The notes: a model not told the origin generated them from the sequence alone. Shown: positions 20,797-28,981, numbered from the stretch's first letter. The stretch: DNA of 64,000 bases from Geothrix sp. (GCF_020622065.1 NZ_JAHRYQ010000001.1:372001-436000), one strand, 5' to 3'. Numbers and translations are program-made.

Positions 20797-20911
20797 CGAA
20801 AAATGGGATGCCTTCCTTCCTGTGGCGATGCTCACAGGCAGAGGCATCCGAGAGGTGTGCCCAGGCTCGTCTACCTGCGCACCATCCATGGCTTCGATTC
20901 CCCATGGGACA

Positions 20912-20937
20912 GAAAAAGGCCCGGCGTGAGCCGGGCC
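20912..20937 (-). terminator. Intrinsic terminator of the tRNA-Gln/Glu transcript
   Basis: On the minus strand GGCCCGGC-TCAC-GCCGGGCC is followed by five T. It lies 8 nt downstream of the tRNA-Glu 3' end. Confidence 0.9.
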
Positions 20938-20945
20938 GTGTTTGG

Positions 20946-21017
20946 TAGTCCCAAGGGGAATCGAACCCCTGTTCCCGCCGTGAGAGGGCGGTGTACTAAC
21001 CGCTATACGATGGGACC
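20946..21017 (-). tRNA. tRNA-Glu (anticodon CTC)
   Basis: On the minus strand GGTCCCA pairs with TGGGACT (one G-T), with A as discriminator. The D stem is GTAT/GTAC and the anticodon stem CCGCC/GGCGG encloses CTCTCAC, giving CTC. The T arm is AGGGG/CCCCT. CCA is not encoded. It is 20 nt downstream of tRNA-Gln, probably on one transcript. Confidence 0.93.
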
Positions 21018-21037
21018 ATCGAACAAGTTGTGAATGG

Positions 21038-21109
21038 TTGGGGAGGAAGGATTTGAACCCTCACCTGACGGTACCAGAAACCGTTGTCCTACCATTAGAC
21101 CACTCCCCA
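21038..21109 (-). tRNA. tRNA-Gln (anticodon CTG)
   Basis: On the minus strand TGGGGAG pairs with CTCCCCA, with A as discriminator. The anticodon stem ACGGT/ACCGT encloses TTCTGGT, giving CTG. The T loop TTCAAAT is normal. CCA is not encoded. Confidence 0.93.
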
Positions 21110-21204
21110 ACGAGTGGAAGATCCAATGTATCAGGTGCGGGGCAAAAGGCAAGGGGGGGTTCTGCCGATGGGCGCAGTAACCTTCCAATGATAGAGGGGA
21201 CGAC

Positions 21205-21753
21205 ATGGCGGAATCGATCAAACTGGCCTATTTCATGGCAGTCAAGGAGGGGGCGAGCTACCTGGGGGGCCTCCTGGTGACGGATACCTCGGGCATCCCC
21301 CTGGACTTCCGCTACACCGAACCGATCACGCCCACCCGGCTGCAGGGCATCCTCTACGGCAAGTCGCTGGAGCCGCACCTGAAGGAGGAGGTCATCCAGA
21401 AGACGCTCCTCAAGGAGCTGAAGGCCGCCCCGGACCTGTTCATCCTGAGCGCCTCCGAGCTGGCGGGAGGTTGGGCGGGGGACGCGAAGTACCCCGTGAT
21501 GGCGGTGCAGAAGAGCCAGGAATCCCCGTTGGCGAAGGTGGGTGATGTGTTCCGCGCCGGACCGCGGGATCTGCTGATCCAACTGGCGGAGGGGGCGGCG
21601 CCGTTGCGCGTGATGTTCGCCACCTCGGTGGATGCGGCGGCCCAGGAGCAGGCCGTGCCGAAGCTGCTGGAGGCCGGCTACCACATGGACCTCGTGGAGC
21701 CCCTGGAGCGCGTGGGCGCGGCCCTCCAGAGCCTGGTGGTGAAGGGTTCCTGA
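21205..21753 (+). CDS. Conserved-looking hypothetical protein, 182 residues
   Basis: I do not recognise this protein. It has no signal peptide or membrane segment and a regular alpha/beta composition, with strands such as YLGGLLVTD, APDLFILSA and RVMFATSVDAAAQ. The ATG at 21205 follows GGGGACGAC. Its stop overlaps the next gene by one base (TGATG), and that gene in turn overlaps the FHA-GGDEF gene, so all three form a tight operon and are likely to work in one signalling process. Confidence 0.6.
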   Translation: MAESIKLAYFMAVKEGASYLGGLLVTDTSGIPLDFRYTEPITPTRLQGILYGKSLEPHLKEEVIQKTLLKELKAAPDLFILSASELAGGWAGDAKYPVMAVQKSQESPLAKVGDVFRAGPRDLLIQLAEGAAPLRVMFATSVDAAAQEQAVPKLLEAGYHMDLVEPLERVGAALQSLVVKGS

Positions 21754-22538
21754 TGTTCGGACGGGTGAAGGAGGCGATGTCGGACGCAGCGGAAACGCTG
21801 CGGCGGGCATTCTCCAGCCTGGCGGTGGTCGAGGCCTCACCGGAGCCGTTCGTTCCGCATAGCCACGGATCCTCCGAGCTGGGCGCGGTGGTGCGGGCGG
21901 GGCTGGAGGCGCCTCGTGCCGACCTGCGGGACATGCCGCTCTTCCGGGAGGCGGTGGAAAGCCGGGCCCTGGAACCTTTCGAGGCCACGCTGAGGGCCGA
22001 GTCCGGCTGGGCCCGCTGGGGAACGGAGGCCACCGTGCTCCGCATGGCGCCGCTGGAGCCGGGCCGGGCCACGCAGGTGGGCGTTCCTCCCCTGCCGCGC
22101 AGGGTCCCGGTCGCCGGCCAGGCGGACCCGCTCGCGCGCCCGGCGGCGCGGCGCCTGTCGGATCCTCTGCTCCGGCCGGGCGTCCGGCGCCTGGATCCCG
22201 CCCTGGAGGGCGGGATGGCCCGGGCCGGGCTGGCGGCCGCTTTCGCGTTGCCGGTGCCCATCCGCGGCGAGGACATCCACCACCTGCCCAAGGGGTTGTG
22301 GATGCGGTACAGCCTCCAGCTGGTGCGGGGCACGGGTGAGAATGTCCGGAACCTCGAGGTGCTGGGCCTGTTCCGGATCCCCCGCAAGGGCGTGGCCGAT
22401 CTGCGGCATGATCCGCGATCGGGCCGGATCTTCGTCCATCTGGAGCCCGTGGCGGCCTCCGCTCCGCGCGCGCCCTTCATCCTGGCCCGGCGGAAGGACG
22501 ACGGCGCGCTGGTCAGCTGTTTCGTGGAGGAATCTTGA
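21753..22538 (+). CDS. Hypothetical protein, 261 residues
   Basis: This protein is not recognised. The first half is rich in Ala, Arg, Pro and Glu and looks poorly structured. The second half (about residues 155-261) looks like a folded alpha/beta domain (ALPVPIRGEDI, LWMRYSLQLVRGTG, VLGLFRIPRKG, GRIFVHLEPV). It overlaps its upstream neighbour by 1 nt and the FHA-GGDEF gene by 4 nt, implying coupled translation and a shared role. Confidence 0.55.
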   Translation: MFGRVKEAMSDAAETLRRAFSSLAVVEASPEPFVPHSHGSSELGAVVRAGLEAPRADLRDMPLFREAVESRALEPFEATLRAESGWARWGTEATVLRMAPLEPGRATQVGVPPLPRRVPVAGQADPLARPAARRLSDPLLRPGVRRLDPALEGGMARAGLAAAFALPVPIRGEDIHHLPKGLWMRYSLQLVRGTGENVRNLEVLGLFRIPRKGVADLRHDPRSGRIFVHLEPVAASAPRAPFILARRKDDGALVSCFVEES

Positions 22539-23473
22539 AACGGACGCATCCACCCGGACCTGCGGAACCGGCCCTGCCGGCGGCGTCGGTTTCTCCCGAG
22601 ATGCCCACGATGGTGCGCCCGAAGACGGAAGCGGAGATCTCGGCCCTGCCGGCAGAATGGGCCCTGGTGGCCTATGCGGGCGCGGCCCTGGGGCGCATCT
22701 TCCCGCTGCCGCCGGGAGAGTCGCTGATCGGCCGGGCGCCCCAGGCCCAGGTGGCGTTGCTGGATGGCGAGGTGAGCCGGCTCCATGCCCGGCTTGTCCT
22801 TCAGGAGGGACGGGTCGCGCTGGAGGATCTCGGCTCCACCAATGGGACGCTCGTGAACGGGGAGCGCGTGCGGGGGATCACCACGCTCCAGGCGGGAGAC
22901 CGCCTGTCCATCGGGGGCCATGTGCTGAAGCTGGTGGCTCTGGATGCCCTGGAGCGGGCCTTCCACGAAACCCTGCTCGACCTGAGCACCCGGGACCCGC
23001 TGACGGGCCTGGCCAATCGCAGCAGCGCCCTGTCGGAGCTGCAAACCCGGTTCGGCCTGAGCCTGCGGTACGACCGGCCCCTGTCCGTGGCGGTGTGCGA
23101 CCTGGATCGCTTCAAGCAGATCAACGACACCCTGGGCCATGGCGCCGGGGATTTCGTGCTGCGGGTCATCGGGGAGCGCCTGCTGGCCACCCAGCGCGAA
23201 GCCGATCTGGCGGGGCGCATCGGCGGCGAGGAGTTCCTGATGGTCCTGCCCGAGACCGACCTGGGCGGTGCCCTGACCTTTGCCGAGCGCCTGCGGAAGG
23301 CCGTGGCCTCGGCGCCGGTGCCCCTGCCCGGAGGCGGGCTGGAAGTCACCTGCAGCCTCGGCATCGCCGAGCGCCTCCCGGGGGATCAAGATGCGGGCCA
23401 GCTGCTGGCCCGGGCCGATGCGGCCCTCTACCGGGCCAAGGCCGGGGGGCGCAATCGCGTGTGCCAGGGCTGA
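22535..23473 (+). CDS. FHA-GGDEF protein, predicted active diguanylate cyclase
   Basis: The 312-residue protein has an N-terminal FHA phosphothreonine-binding domain (about 45-140: SLIGRAP, VSRLHARL, LGSTNGTLVNG). A GGDEF domain follows (about 155-312: DPLTGLANR, DLDRFKQINDTLGH, GGEEF). The inhibitory I-site RxxD lies five residues before GGEEF (READLAGRI). It should make cyclic di-GMP from two GTP and respond to threonine phosphorylation, perhaps by the kinase encoded 1 kb downstream. It starts with TTG, with GGAGG 5-9 nt upstream and a 4-nt overlap with the preceding gene. Confidence 0.88.
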   Translation: MKRTHPPGPAEPALPAASVSPEMPTMVRPKTEAEISALPAEWALVAYAGAALGRIFPLPPGESLIGRAPQAQVALLDGEVSRLHARLVLQEGRVALEDLGSTNGTLVNGERVRGITTLQAGDRLSIGGHVLKLVALDALERAFHETLLDLSTRDPLTGLANRSSALSELQTRFGLSLRYDRPLSVAVCDLDRFKQINDTLGHGAGDFVLRVIGERLLATQREADLAGRIGGEEFLMVLPETDLGGALTFAERLRKAVASAPVPLPGGGLEVTCSLGIAERLPGDQDAGQLLARADAALYRAKAGGRNRVCQG

Positions 23474-23517
23474 GCCAGGGCTGAGCCAGGGCTGAGCCAG
23501 GGCTGAGCCAGGGCTGA
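23463..23517 (+). repeat. Five perfect tandem copies of an 11-bp unit
   Basis: GCCAGGGCTGA is repeated exactly five times. The first copy holds the TGA stop of the FHA-GGDEF gene. Because 11 is not a multiple of three, each copy puts TGA in a different frame, so together they stop all three frames. It lies in the 107-nt gap between the two FHA-GGDEF paralogues. Confidence 0.95.
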
Positions 23518-23580
23518 GGTTGGCCGCCCCGTTTGCCCGGGGCATTCTCATTCCCCCGGCAGCCTCCTAGACTGGGAGGG

Positions 23581-24495
23581 ATGACCCCCGAACCCGAGCC
23601 GCTCGAACCCAGGCCACCCGGTTCCGCCGATGCCCCGGGGGGGCTCGGGGCCCGCGCGTGGGTCCTGGTGCGGTACATCGGCCAGCCTCTGGGCGAGATG
23701 GTCACCCTGCCCTTGGAAGGGCTGGAGATCGGGCGGGCCCCGGAATGCGGGATCTGCCTCCCGGAGCCTGAGGTGAGCCGTCGGCATGCGCGGCTCGAGG
23801 TCGCCGAGGACGGGGAGTCCCTGGCGCTGCTGGATCTGGGATCCACCAATGGCGTCTATGTGAACGGCCGCAAGGCCCTAGCGGCTCCGACTCCCGCGAC
23901 CCTCCGGCCCGGCGATGTGCTGCGGGTGGGAGGGCACGCCTTCAAGCTCAAGTGGCTCGACCCGCTGGAGCGGCGGTATCACCAGGCCCCGGAGGCGCCC
24001 TCCGCGCTGGATGCCTGGACGGGCGTGAGCAGTCGCGCCGCGGTGCTGCACCAGCTGGAGGCCCACTTCGAGTGGGCCCGCCGGCACCACCGGCCCCTGT
24101 CGGTGATCCTGGCGGACCTCGACCACCTCGGGCGCCTCAATGGGACTCACGGTGCCTCCGCCGGTGACCGCGTGATCCGGGCCTTCGGCGGGCACCTGCT
24201 CCGGCGCCTCCGGGACCGGGATTCCGTGGGCCGGCTGGGGGGAGCGGAATTCCTGGCCGTCCTTCCCGGAACCCCCTCCGAGCTGGCCCTCCCCGCGGCC
24301 GACGACCTCCGCCTGGCCCTGGCCGAGCGCGGGGTCGAGTTGGAAGACGGCCGCCTAGTCCAGGCCACCTGCAGCCTGGGCGTCGCCGATCTGAAGACCG
24401 CCGACTCCTGTGGCGGCGCCGTTCTGGCACGGGCCGACGCCGCCCTCCACCGCGCGAAGGTTGAGGGACGGAACCGCGTCGCCCAGGCGCCATGA
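23581..24495 (+). CDS. FHA-GGDEF paralogue with degenerate cyclase site
   Basis: The 304-residue protein has the same layout as its neighbour: FHA (EIGRAPECG, VSRRHARL, LGSTNGVYVNG), then a GGDEF fold. The catalytic motif is GGAEF, with Ala for the Asp/Glu that binds metal and GTP. The DxDxFKxxND region is also changed (DLDHLGRLNGTHGA). An RxxD I-site is kept (RDRD, five residues before GGAEF). It is probably not a cyclase but a cyclic di-GMP receptor or a regulator of its partner. The ATG at 23581 follows GGGAGGG. Confidence 0.82.
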   Translation: MTPEPEPLEPRPPGSADAPGGLGARAWVLVRYIGQPLGEMVTLPLEGLEIGRAPECGICLPEPEVSRRHARLEVAEDGESLALLDLGSTNGVYVNGRKALAAPTPATLRPGDVLRVGGHAFKLKWLDPLERRYHQAPEAPSALDAWTGVSSRAAVLHQLEAHFEWARRHHRPLSVILADLDHLGRLNGTHGASAGDRVIRAFGGHLLRRLRDRDSVGRLGGAEFLAVLPGTPSELALPAADDLRLALAERGVELEDGRLVQATCSLGVADLKTADSCGGAVLARADAALHRAKVEGRNRVAQAP

Positions 24496-24543
24496 GCGCC
24501 GGCGGAGAATGGATGCCATGAGTGCCCGCAAGGAATCGACGCC

Positions 24544-25959
24544 ATGAGCGCCTTGCGGCCCCCGGCCCAGATCGGCAGCGTGCGCCTGTTGGAACCCCTG
24601 GGTGAAGGGGGGATGGCCCTGGTCTTCCGCGGCGAGGATCGCTTTCGCGGCATCTCGTCCGCCGTGAAGCTGCTCCGCCCCGAAGTGCATGGAGACGCCG
24701 GCCTGGTGCGGCGCTTCCTTCGCGAAGGGGAGGTGCTCACGCACCTGTCCCACCCGCACCTGGTGGAGATCTTCGCCTTCGGGCGCAGCGGCGTCTGGCC
24801 CTACCTGGTGATGGAGCTCCTTCCGGGTGGCAGCCTGAAGGCCTGCCGGGGCGAAGCTCCGGCGGCCCTGGTCCGGCGCCTCGTCCCCATCTGCGATGCG
24901 CTGCGGGTGGCCCACGGCGAGGGCGTGATCCACCGGGATCTCAAGCCCTCCAACCTGCTCTTCGCCCCCGATGGCCGTCTGAAGGTCACGGATTTCGGGG
25001 TTTGCCTCTGGGAGGGCGGCGAGGGCCGCACCCGCGCGACCCGGAGCCACATGGTGGTGGGCACGCTGGGCTACATGGCCCCCGAGCAGCACGGCGATCC
25101 CCGCCGCGTGGACGGCCGCTGCGATGTCTATGCCCTGGGCGCCATCCTCTACGAGTTCACGACGGGCCAGGCCTATGCCCAGGTCCAGCTGCCGCCAGCC
25201 GCCGCGCGGACGGGCTTCCCTCCCCGGCTGGCGGGACTGATCCTGCGGGCCCTTCAGCCGGAACCCTCGAAGCGCCTCCCGGACATGGAGGCGTTCGGAC
25301 AGGAACTGTCCACTTGGCTGGACAGCGCCGAAGCCGCCGGGTGGGGTGAAGAACCCCTGCCGGGCTATCGGACCGTGGACCGGGAGACCGCTACCCTGGC
25401 GGGCCCGCGGGATGAATCCGGCCCCGAGGAGCGCCTGGGGCCGTACCTGGATGCCCTGGCCACGGGCCCCGTGGGCATCCGCCGATCCGCTGCCGAGGGG
25501 CTCTGCGGGGCCGCCCGGCCCGTGGATGCACCCTGGCTGCTGGAAGCGCTCGACCGTGGGCCTGAAGGCTCCCGGTTCGCCCTGGTGAAGGCCCTGGGCC
25601 GCGTGGGCGATGCCTCCGCCCTGCCGGCCATCCTCGCCCTGGTGCCCGATCCCTTCACTCAACGGGAGGCCGTGGAGGCTGCTGCCGACCTGGCCCTCCG
25701 AGCGGGCAGGGTCGGCGAGGTGCGGGCGGCGCTGCAGGAGCCCGGGCTCGGCTCGGCTTGGCGTTGGGCCTCCCGGGCGGCCCTGGGGGACGCGACCTGG
25801 GTCGAGGCACTCCTGGCGGCCTGGCCCGCCCTGGCCCAGCCTTTCCGGGTGCAGGCCCTGGAGGCCGCCCAGCGCCTCCCCTCCGACCTTCGCGCCCAGG
25901 TGAAGGCGGGGACGGCAGACGCCTCGGGGAATGCGCGCCATGCCTGGGATGGCCTCTGA
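24544..25959 (+). CDS. Hanks-type Ser/Thr protein kinase with HEAT-like tail
   Basis: The 471-residue protein carries an N-terminal kinase domain (about 10-265): glycine loop GEGGMALVF, catalytic lysine K42, HRDLKPSN at 130-137, DFG at 150-152, APEQ. No transmembrane segment follows. Residues about 300-470 are helical repeats of HEAT/PBS type (RRSAAEGLCGAA, SRFALVKALGRVGDASALPAI). It is cytoplasmic. Next to two FHA proteins, it is the natural candidate for producing the phosphothreonine they bind. The ATG at 24544 has AAGGA about 10-15 nt upstream. Confidence 0.88.
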   Translation: MSALRPPAQIGSVRLLEPLGEGGMALVFRGEDRFRGISSAVKLLRPEVHGDAGLVRRFLREGEVLTHLSHPHLVEIFAFGRSGVWPYLVMELLPGGSLKACRGEAPAALVRRLVPICDALRVAHGEGVIHRDLKPSNLLFAPDGRLKVTDFGVCLWEGGEGRTRATRSHMVVGTLGYMAPEQHGDPRRVDGRCDVYALGAILYEFTTGQAYAQVQLPPAAARTGFPPRLAGLILRALQPEPSKRLPDMEAFGQELSTWLDSAEAAGWGEEPLPGYRTVDRETATLAGPRDESGPEERLGPYLDALATGPVGIRRSAAEGLCGAARPVDAPWLLEALDRGPEGSRFALVKALGRVGDASALPAILALVPDPFTQREAVEAAADLALRAGRVGEVRAALQEPGLGSAWRWASRAALGDATWVEALLAAWPALAQPFRVQALEAAQRLPSDLRAQVKAGTADASGNARHAWDGL

Positions 25960-26028
25960 AGACAGGCCGCAGGGGCTGGGCTACCATCGCGGTTCCGGGA
26001 AACGGCTTCCCGGGGGCTGGAGAACCAC

Positions 26029-26502
26029 ATGGTCCTGGTGTTCATCCTCATGGCGTTCGTGATCGGGCTGGTCATCCCCCTGCAGTCGGCCATCAACAGT
26101 TCGCTGCGGGACACCCTGCACAGCGGGTCGGTGTTGGCGGCGCTCGTCTCCTTCGCCGTGGGCACCCTCGCCCTCCTGGTGGCCTCGGTGCTCACGGGGC
26201 AGCCCTTCGCGGCCCTCGGCGGCCTGCCGAGGGTGGCCTGGTGGGAATGGCTGGGCGGCGCCCTGGGCGCCTTCTTCGTGTTCGGCTCGACACTGCTGGC
26301 GCCCCGCATCGGCGTGGCGGCCATGATCGCCCTGATCGTGGCGGGGCAGGTGATCTCCTCCCTGGTCTTCGACCGCTACGGCCTTCTGGGCCTGCCGGTG
26401 CGAGGCATCTCCGGCATCCGCCTCGCGGGCGCCGTGCTGATCCTGGCGGGGGCCGTGCTGGTGAACTTCGGCGACCGCTGGCTGGGGTCCCAGCCGTCCT
26501 GA
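26029..26502 (+). CDS. YdcZ/DUF606-type DMT-superfamily membrane protein
   Basis: The 157-residue protein has five hydrophobic segments. It begins with the family-like GLVIPLQSAINSSLRD and contains GGALGAFFVFGSTLLAPRIGVAAMIALIVAGQVISSL. DUF606 proteins are half-length drug/metabolite transporter relatives with unknown substrates. It is a single gene; the next gene is convergent. Confidence 0.8.
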   Translation: MVLVFILMAFVIGLVIPLQSAINSSLRDTLHSGSVLAALVSFAVGTLALLVASVLTGQPFAALGGLPRVAWWEWLGGALGAFFVFGSTLLAPRIGVAAMIALIVAGQVISSLVFDRYGLLGLPVRGISGIRLAGAVLILAGAVLVNFGDRWLGSQPS

Positions 26503-26509
26503 GCCCTTC

Positions 26510-27049
26510 CTAGCGGGCCCCTGCGGGCAGCGGGAATCCGAAGCCCGCGGCCCGGCTCAGGTCCCTGGCCCGGCCGGAACGCCGCTCCCAAGTCCGATCG
26601 GCGGTCGCGGGCCGGACCGCGGGAAGCTGGGCCAGGCCCAGCTCCGGGAATTCCAGGGAATCCTCGAACCCGGGCGCCATCCAGTCCTGGGCGAACACCC
26701 AGAGGCCATCCGACAGGAGGCCGACGCTTTCGCGACCCAGCAGGGCCCGCATGTCGCCGTGCATGCTGCTCGGCCGGGGGGCATGCAGGTTCACGATGGG
26801 CGTGCTCCGCAGATCCGCGAGCAGCTCCGGCCGGTCCAGCAGCAGGTGGACCACCTTCCGCCGGCCCGTGCGATCCGTCAGGGAAATGAAATCGAAGCCC
26901 GCGGCCCGCTGGGGCAGCCGGTCACGGAACACCATCACCGGCCGGGTGCCGACCTGGGCGAGCTGCAGGCCAAAGAAGGCCTCGATCCGGGGCCAGGCAG
27001 AGCGATCCTCCTCGACCACCAGGATCCTGACGCTCAGCCTGCGGCTCAT
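26510..27049 (-). CDS. Hypothetical protein, 179 residues
   Basis: This protein is not recognised. The N-terminus RLSVRILVVEEDRSAWPRIEAFF could be the first strand and helix of a receiver-like or other alpha/beta fold. No phosphoacceptor pattern is obvious, and the rest does not match a receiver. No membrane segment is seen. The ATG at 27049 is preceded by GGAGAG with good spacing, which favours it over a GTG 45 nt further upstream. Confidence 0.5.
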   Translation of the reverse strand: MSRRLSVRILVVEEDRSAWPRIEAFFGLQLAQVGTRPVMVFRDRLPQRAAGFDFISLTDRTGRRKVVHLLLDRPELLADLRSTPIVNLHAPRPSSMHGDMRALLGRESVGLLSDGLWVFAQDWMAPGFEDSLEFPELGLAQLPAVRPATADRTWERRSGRARDLSRAAGFGFPLPAGAR

Positions 27050-27125
27050 GGTGCTCTCCAGGCATCCGGCCGCCAGAGGAACGGCCTTTTCCACTCCTCG
27101 ACCAGGATACTGCAGGCTTTAGGAT

Positions 27126-27401
27126 TCAGGCTTTCCGGGCCCGTTCGGCCACCTTGTCGAGCATGTCCCAGATCTGGTGGCAGTCCTCGCAGGAGGAGCG
27201 GGGGTCCCCGCAGGGGAAACCTTCGATCCCGATGCCCTGGCAGCGGGGGGTCCGGAAGAAGAAGAGCAGTTCGCCCAGGGAGGTCTCCATCCGCCCCCGG
27301 AGTGCCTCGTCGGGAAGGGCGCGCAGGCCCTGGATGAGCTTCCATTCGGAGGGGCTGAGGTTCGGCTGGTCGATGCTTTGCGGCATGGGGGTCTGCGGCA
27401 T
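27126..27401 (-). CDS. Small Cys-containing hypothetical protein
   Basis: The product is about 91 residues. A helical N-terminal half (LSPSEWKLIQGLRALPDEALRGRMETSLGELL) precedes a short region with four cysteines (RCQGIGIEGFPC...SCEDCHQIW), which could bind a metal. The single CEDCH resembles a c-type heme site, but there is no signal peptide, so covalent heme is unlikely. The ATG at 27401 with GGGAG upstream is chosen; frames extend further upstream. Function unknown. Confidence 0.45.
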   Translation of the reverse strand: MPQTPMPQSIDQPNLSPSEWKLIQGLRALPDEALRGRMETSLGELLFFFRTPRCQGIGIEGFPCGDPRSSCEDCHQIWDMLDKVAERARKA

Positions 27402-27511
27402 GGGAAGCTCCCGGGGCGCCCCAAGTATACGGAGATCCGGCGGGGGATCTAAACCTGCTCCGAAACCCTTCGTAATCAAGGTCACGATCTCTGACATCCC
27501 AGGAGGCTCCC

Positions 27512-28324
27512 ATGGCCCTCGCCCGTCCCCTCGCCGCGGCCGTCGCCGTCGTCATCCTCTGTGCCTCGCTCGGGGCCCAGACCCAAGTGATCCAGCCCGC
27601 CAAGGCGGAGAAGGCCACGGAAACCCGCACGGTGCCCCTGGCCTCCGGGTCCTCCCTGCGGGTGAAGAATGTCAACGGCTTCATCCGTGTGGAAGCCTGG
27701 GACCGGGAGGAGGTCCAGTTCACGGGGGAGTTCAAGCCCAGCAGCCAGGATGAGCAGGTGAAGGTGGTGATCGAGCCGGGCAAGGACAGTCTGGAAATCC
27801 GGGGCGAGTACCCCAAGCACCACGGCTGGGGCTCGTACCGGGGGCCCCAATGCCAGATGACCCTCAAGGTGCCGCGTCGGGTGGCGGCCACCCTCGGCAG
27901 CGTGAACGGCGAAGTGACCCTCACTGGCACCCAGGGCGCTGCCGTCCTCACCACCGTGAACGGCGGCATCCGCGCCACCAGCCTGGATGATTCGCTGAAG
28001 GCCACGACGGTGAACGGGGGCATCACCCTGGAGGGCGTCCGGGGCGGACTGTCCCTGCAGACCGTGAACGGCGGCATCAAGGGATCGGGCCTGGACGGCC
28101 AGGGGAAGGGCGTCAAGGCCGAGACCGTGAATGGGGGCATCCACCTGCAGATCGCTGGCCTCAAGGGCCGCCTGAAGGCCTCCACGCTGAACGGCGGGAT
28201 CACCTTCAACGCCAAGGGGGCCGAGCAGGTCGAGGTGAGCAAGCGACGCGTGAGCGCCGTCTTCCCTGGTGGGGACCAGAGCATCGAATTGGAGACGGTG
28301 AATGGCGGCATCACGATCAACTGA
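27512..28324 (+). CDS. DUF4097-like secreted repeat protein (TVNGGI type)
   Basis: The 270-residue protein has a signal peptide ending in LGAQ. About eight repeats built on T-V-N-G-G-I with about 20-residue spacing follow. The domain order matches the gene at 14262-15167: a strand with LRVKNVNGFIRVEAWDREEV, CQMTLKVPRR, then the repeats. A beta-helix is expected, exposed in the periplasm or on the surface. Two paralogues with differently fixed repeat residues are present in this window. A terminator follows. Confidence 0.75.
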   Translation: MALARPLAAAVAVVILCASLGAQTQVIQPAKAEKATETRTVPLASGSSLRVKNVNGFIRVEAWDREEVQFTGEFKPSSQDEQVKVVIEPGKDSLEIRGEYPKHHGWGSYRGPQCQMTLKVPRRVAATLGSVNGEVTLTGTQGAAVLTTVNGGIRATSLDDSLKATTVNGGITLEGVRGGLSLQTVNGGIKGSGLDGQGKGVKAETVNGGIHLQIAGLKGRLKASTLNGGITFNAKGAEQVEVSKRRVSAVFPGGDQSIELETVNGGITIN

Positions 28325-28344
28325 TCGCCACCTCATCTGAGGAA

Positions 28345-28368
28345 GGGCCGGCTGAGCCGGCCCTTTTT
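28345..28368 (+). terminator. Intrinsic terminator after the DUF4097-like gene
   Basis: GGGCCGGC-TGA-GCCGGCCC followed by TTTTT, 21 nt after the stop. Confidence 0.9.
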
Positions 28369-28483
28369 GTTGGCCCGGGGCTCGATGGAGGAACTTTTTT
28401 TGATATCGGATTGACAGGTCCGTTTTTTGTTTCATCCTGTTCCGGTGCGAGGCCGGAACCCCGCACATTCGGATGGACACCCC

Positions 28484-28981
28484 GTGAGCGGAAAGCGTCG
28501 CCTGTTCTTGTTGAGCATCCTTGCCAGCGTCTTCGCCGGCGTGTTCCTGGGGTCCGGGGCCTATACCTTCGTCTCGGCCCACGGCACTTCGTACCTGTCG
28601 AACGACCCCTCCGTGTGCGTGAACTGCCACATCATGCGCGAGGAGTACGACGGCTGGCGGCACGGGTCCCACCACGCCGTGGCCGTGTGCAACGACTGCC
28701 ACCTGCCCCACGACAACCCCGTGAACAAGCTCTTCGTGAAGGCCAGCAACGGCTATCACCACTCGAAGGCCTTCACCCTGCTGAATTTCCCCGAGCCCAT
28801 CCGCATCAAGCCCTCCAACGCCCAGGTGCTGGAGGACAACTGCCTGCGCTGCCACGGCGAGCTGGTGGGCGAGATCACCGCCCACGGCACCCTCGGCGTG
28901 CCCTCGGACCCGACGCAGAAGGCCGATCTCTACGGGTGCGTGCGCTGCCATCAGGAGGTGGGCCATGGGCCGACGCGCTGA
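28484..28981 (+). CDS. nrfH: Cytochrome c nitrite reductase small subunit (quinol dehydrogenase)
   Basis: NrfH is a membrane-anchored NapC/NirT-family tetraheme cytochrome that takes electrons from menaquinol and passes them to NrfA. The 165-residue product has one N-terminal membrane helix (about 5-28) and four CxxCH motifs (CVNCH, CNDCH, CLRCH, CVRCH). GTG at 28484 is chosen as the start because it precedes the membrane anchor; no strong Shine-Dalgarno is seen. A T-rich stretch with TTGACA (28411-28416) lies upstream. nrfA follows after 83 nt. Confidence 0.92.
   Translation: MSGKRRLFLLSILASVFAGVFLGSGAYTFVSAHGTSYLSNDPSVCVNCHIMREEYDGWRHGSHHAVAVCNDCHLPHDNPVNKLFVKASNGYHHSKAFTLLNFPEPIRIKPSNAQVLEDNCLRCHGELVGEITAHGTLGVPSDPTQKADLYGCVRCHQEVGHGPTR

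Noticed and set aside
20803-21033. Possible small gene starting at ATG 20803 behind AAGGAGG
   Set aside because: The frame crosses the tRNA terminator and runs antisense through tRNA-Glu; only the leader-like hairpin was kept as an observation.
21440-23551. 703-codon minus-strand frame ending in SPGSALAQPWL repeats
   Set aside because: It is antisense to three overlapping plus-strand genes with good start sites; the apparent repeats are the 11-bp tandem repeat read backwards.
27126-27401. CEDCH in the small Cys protein considered as a c-type heme site
   Set aside because: No signal peptide precedes it and only one such motif is present; a cytoplasmic protein would not receive covalent heme.
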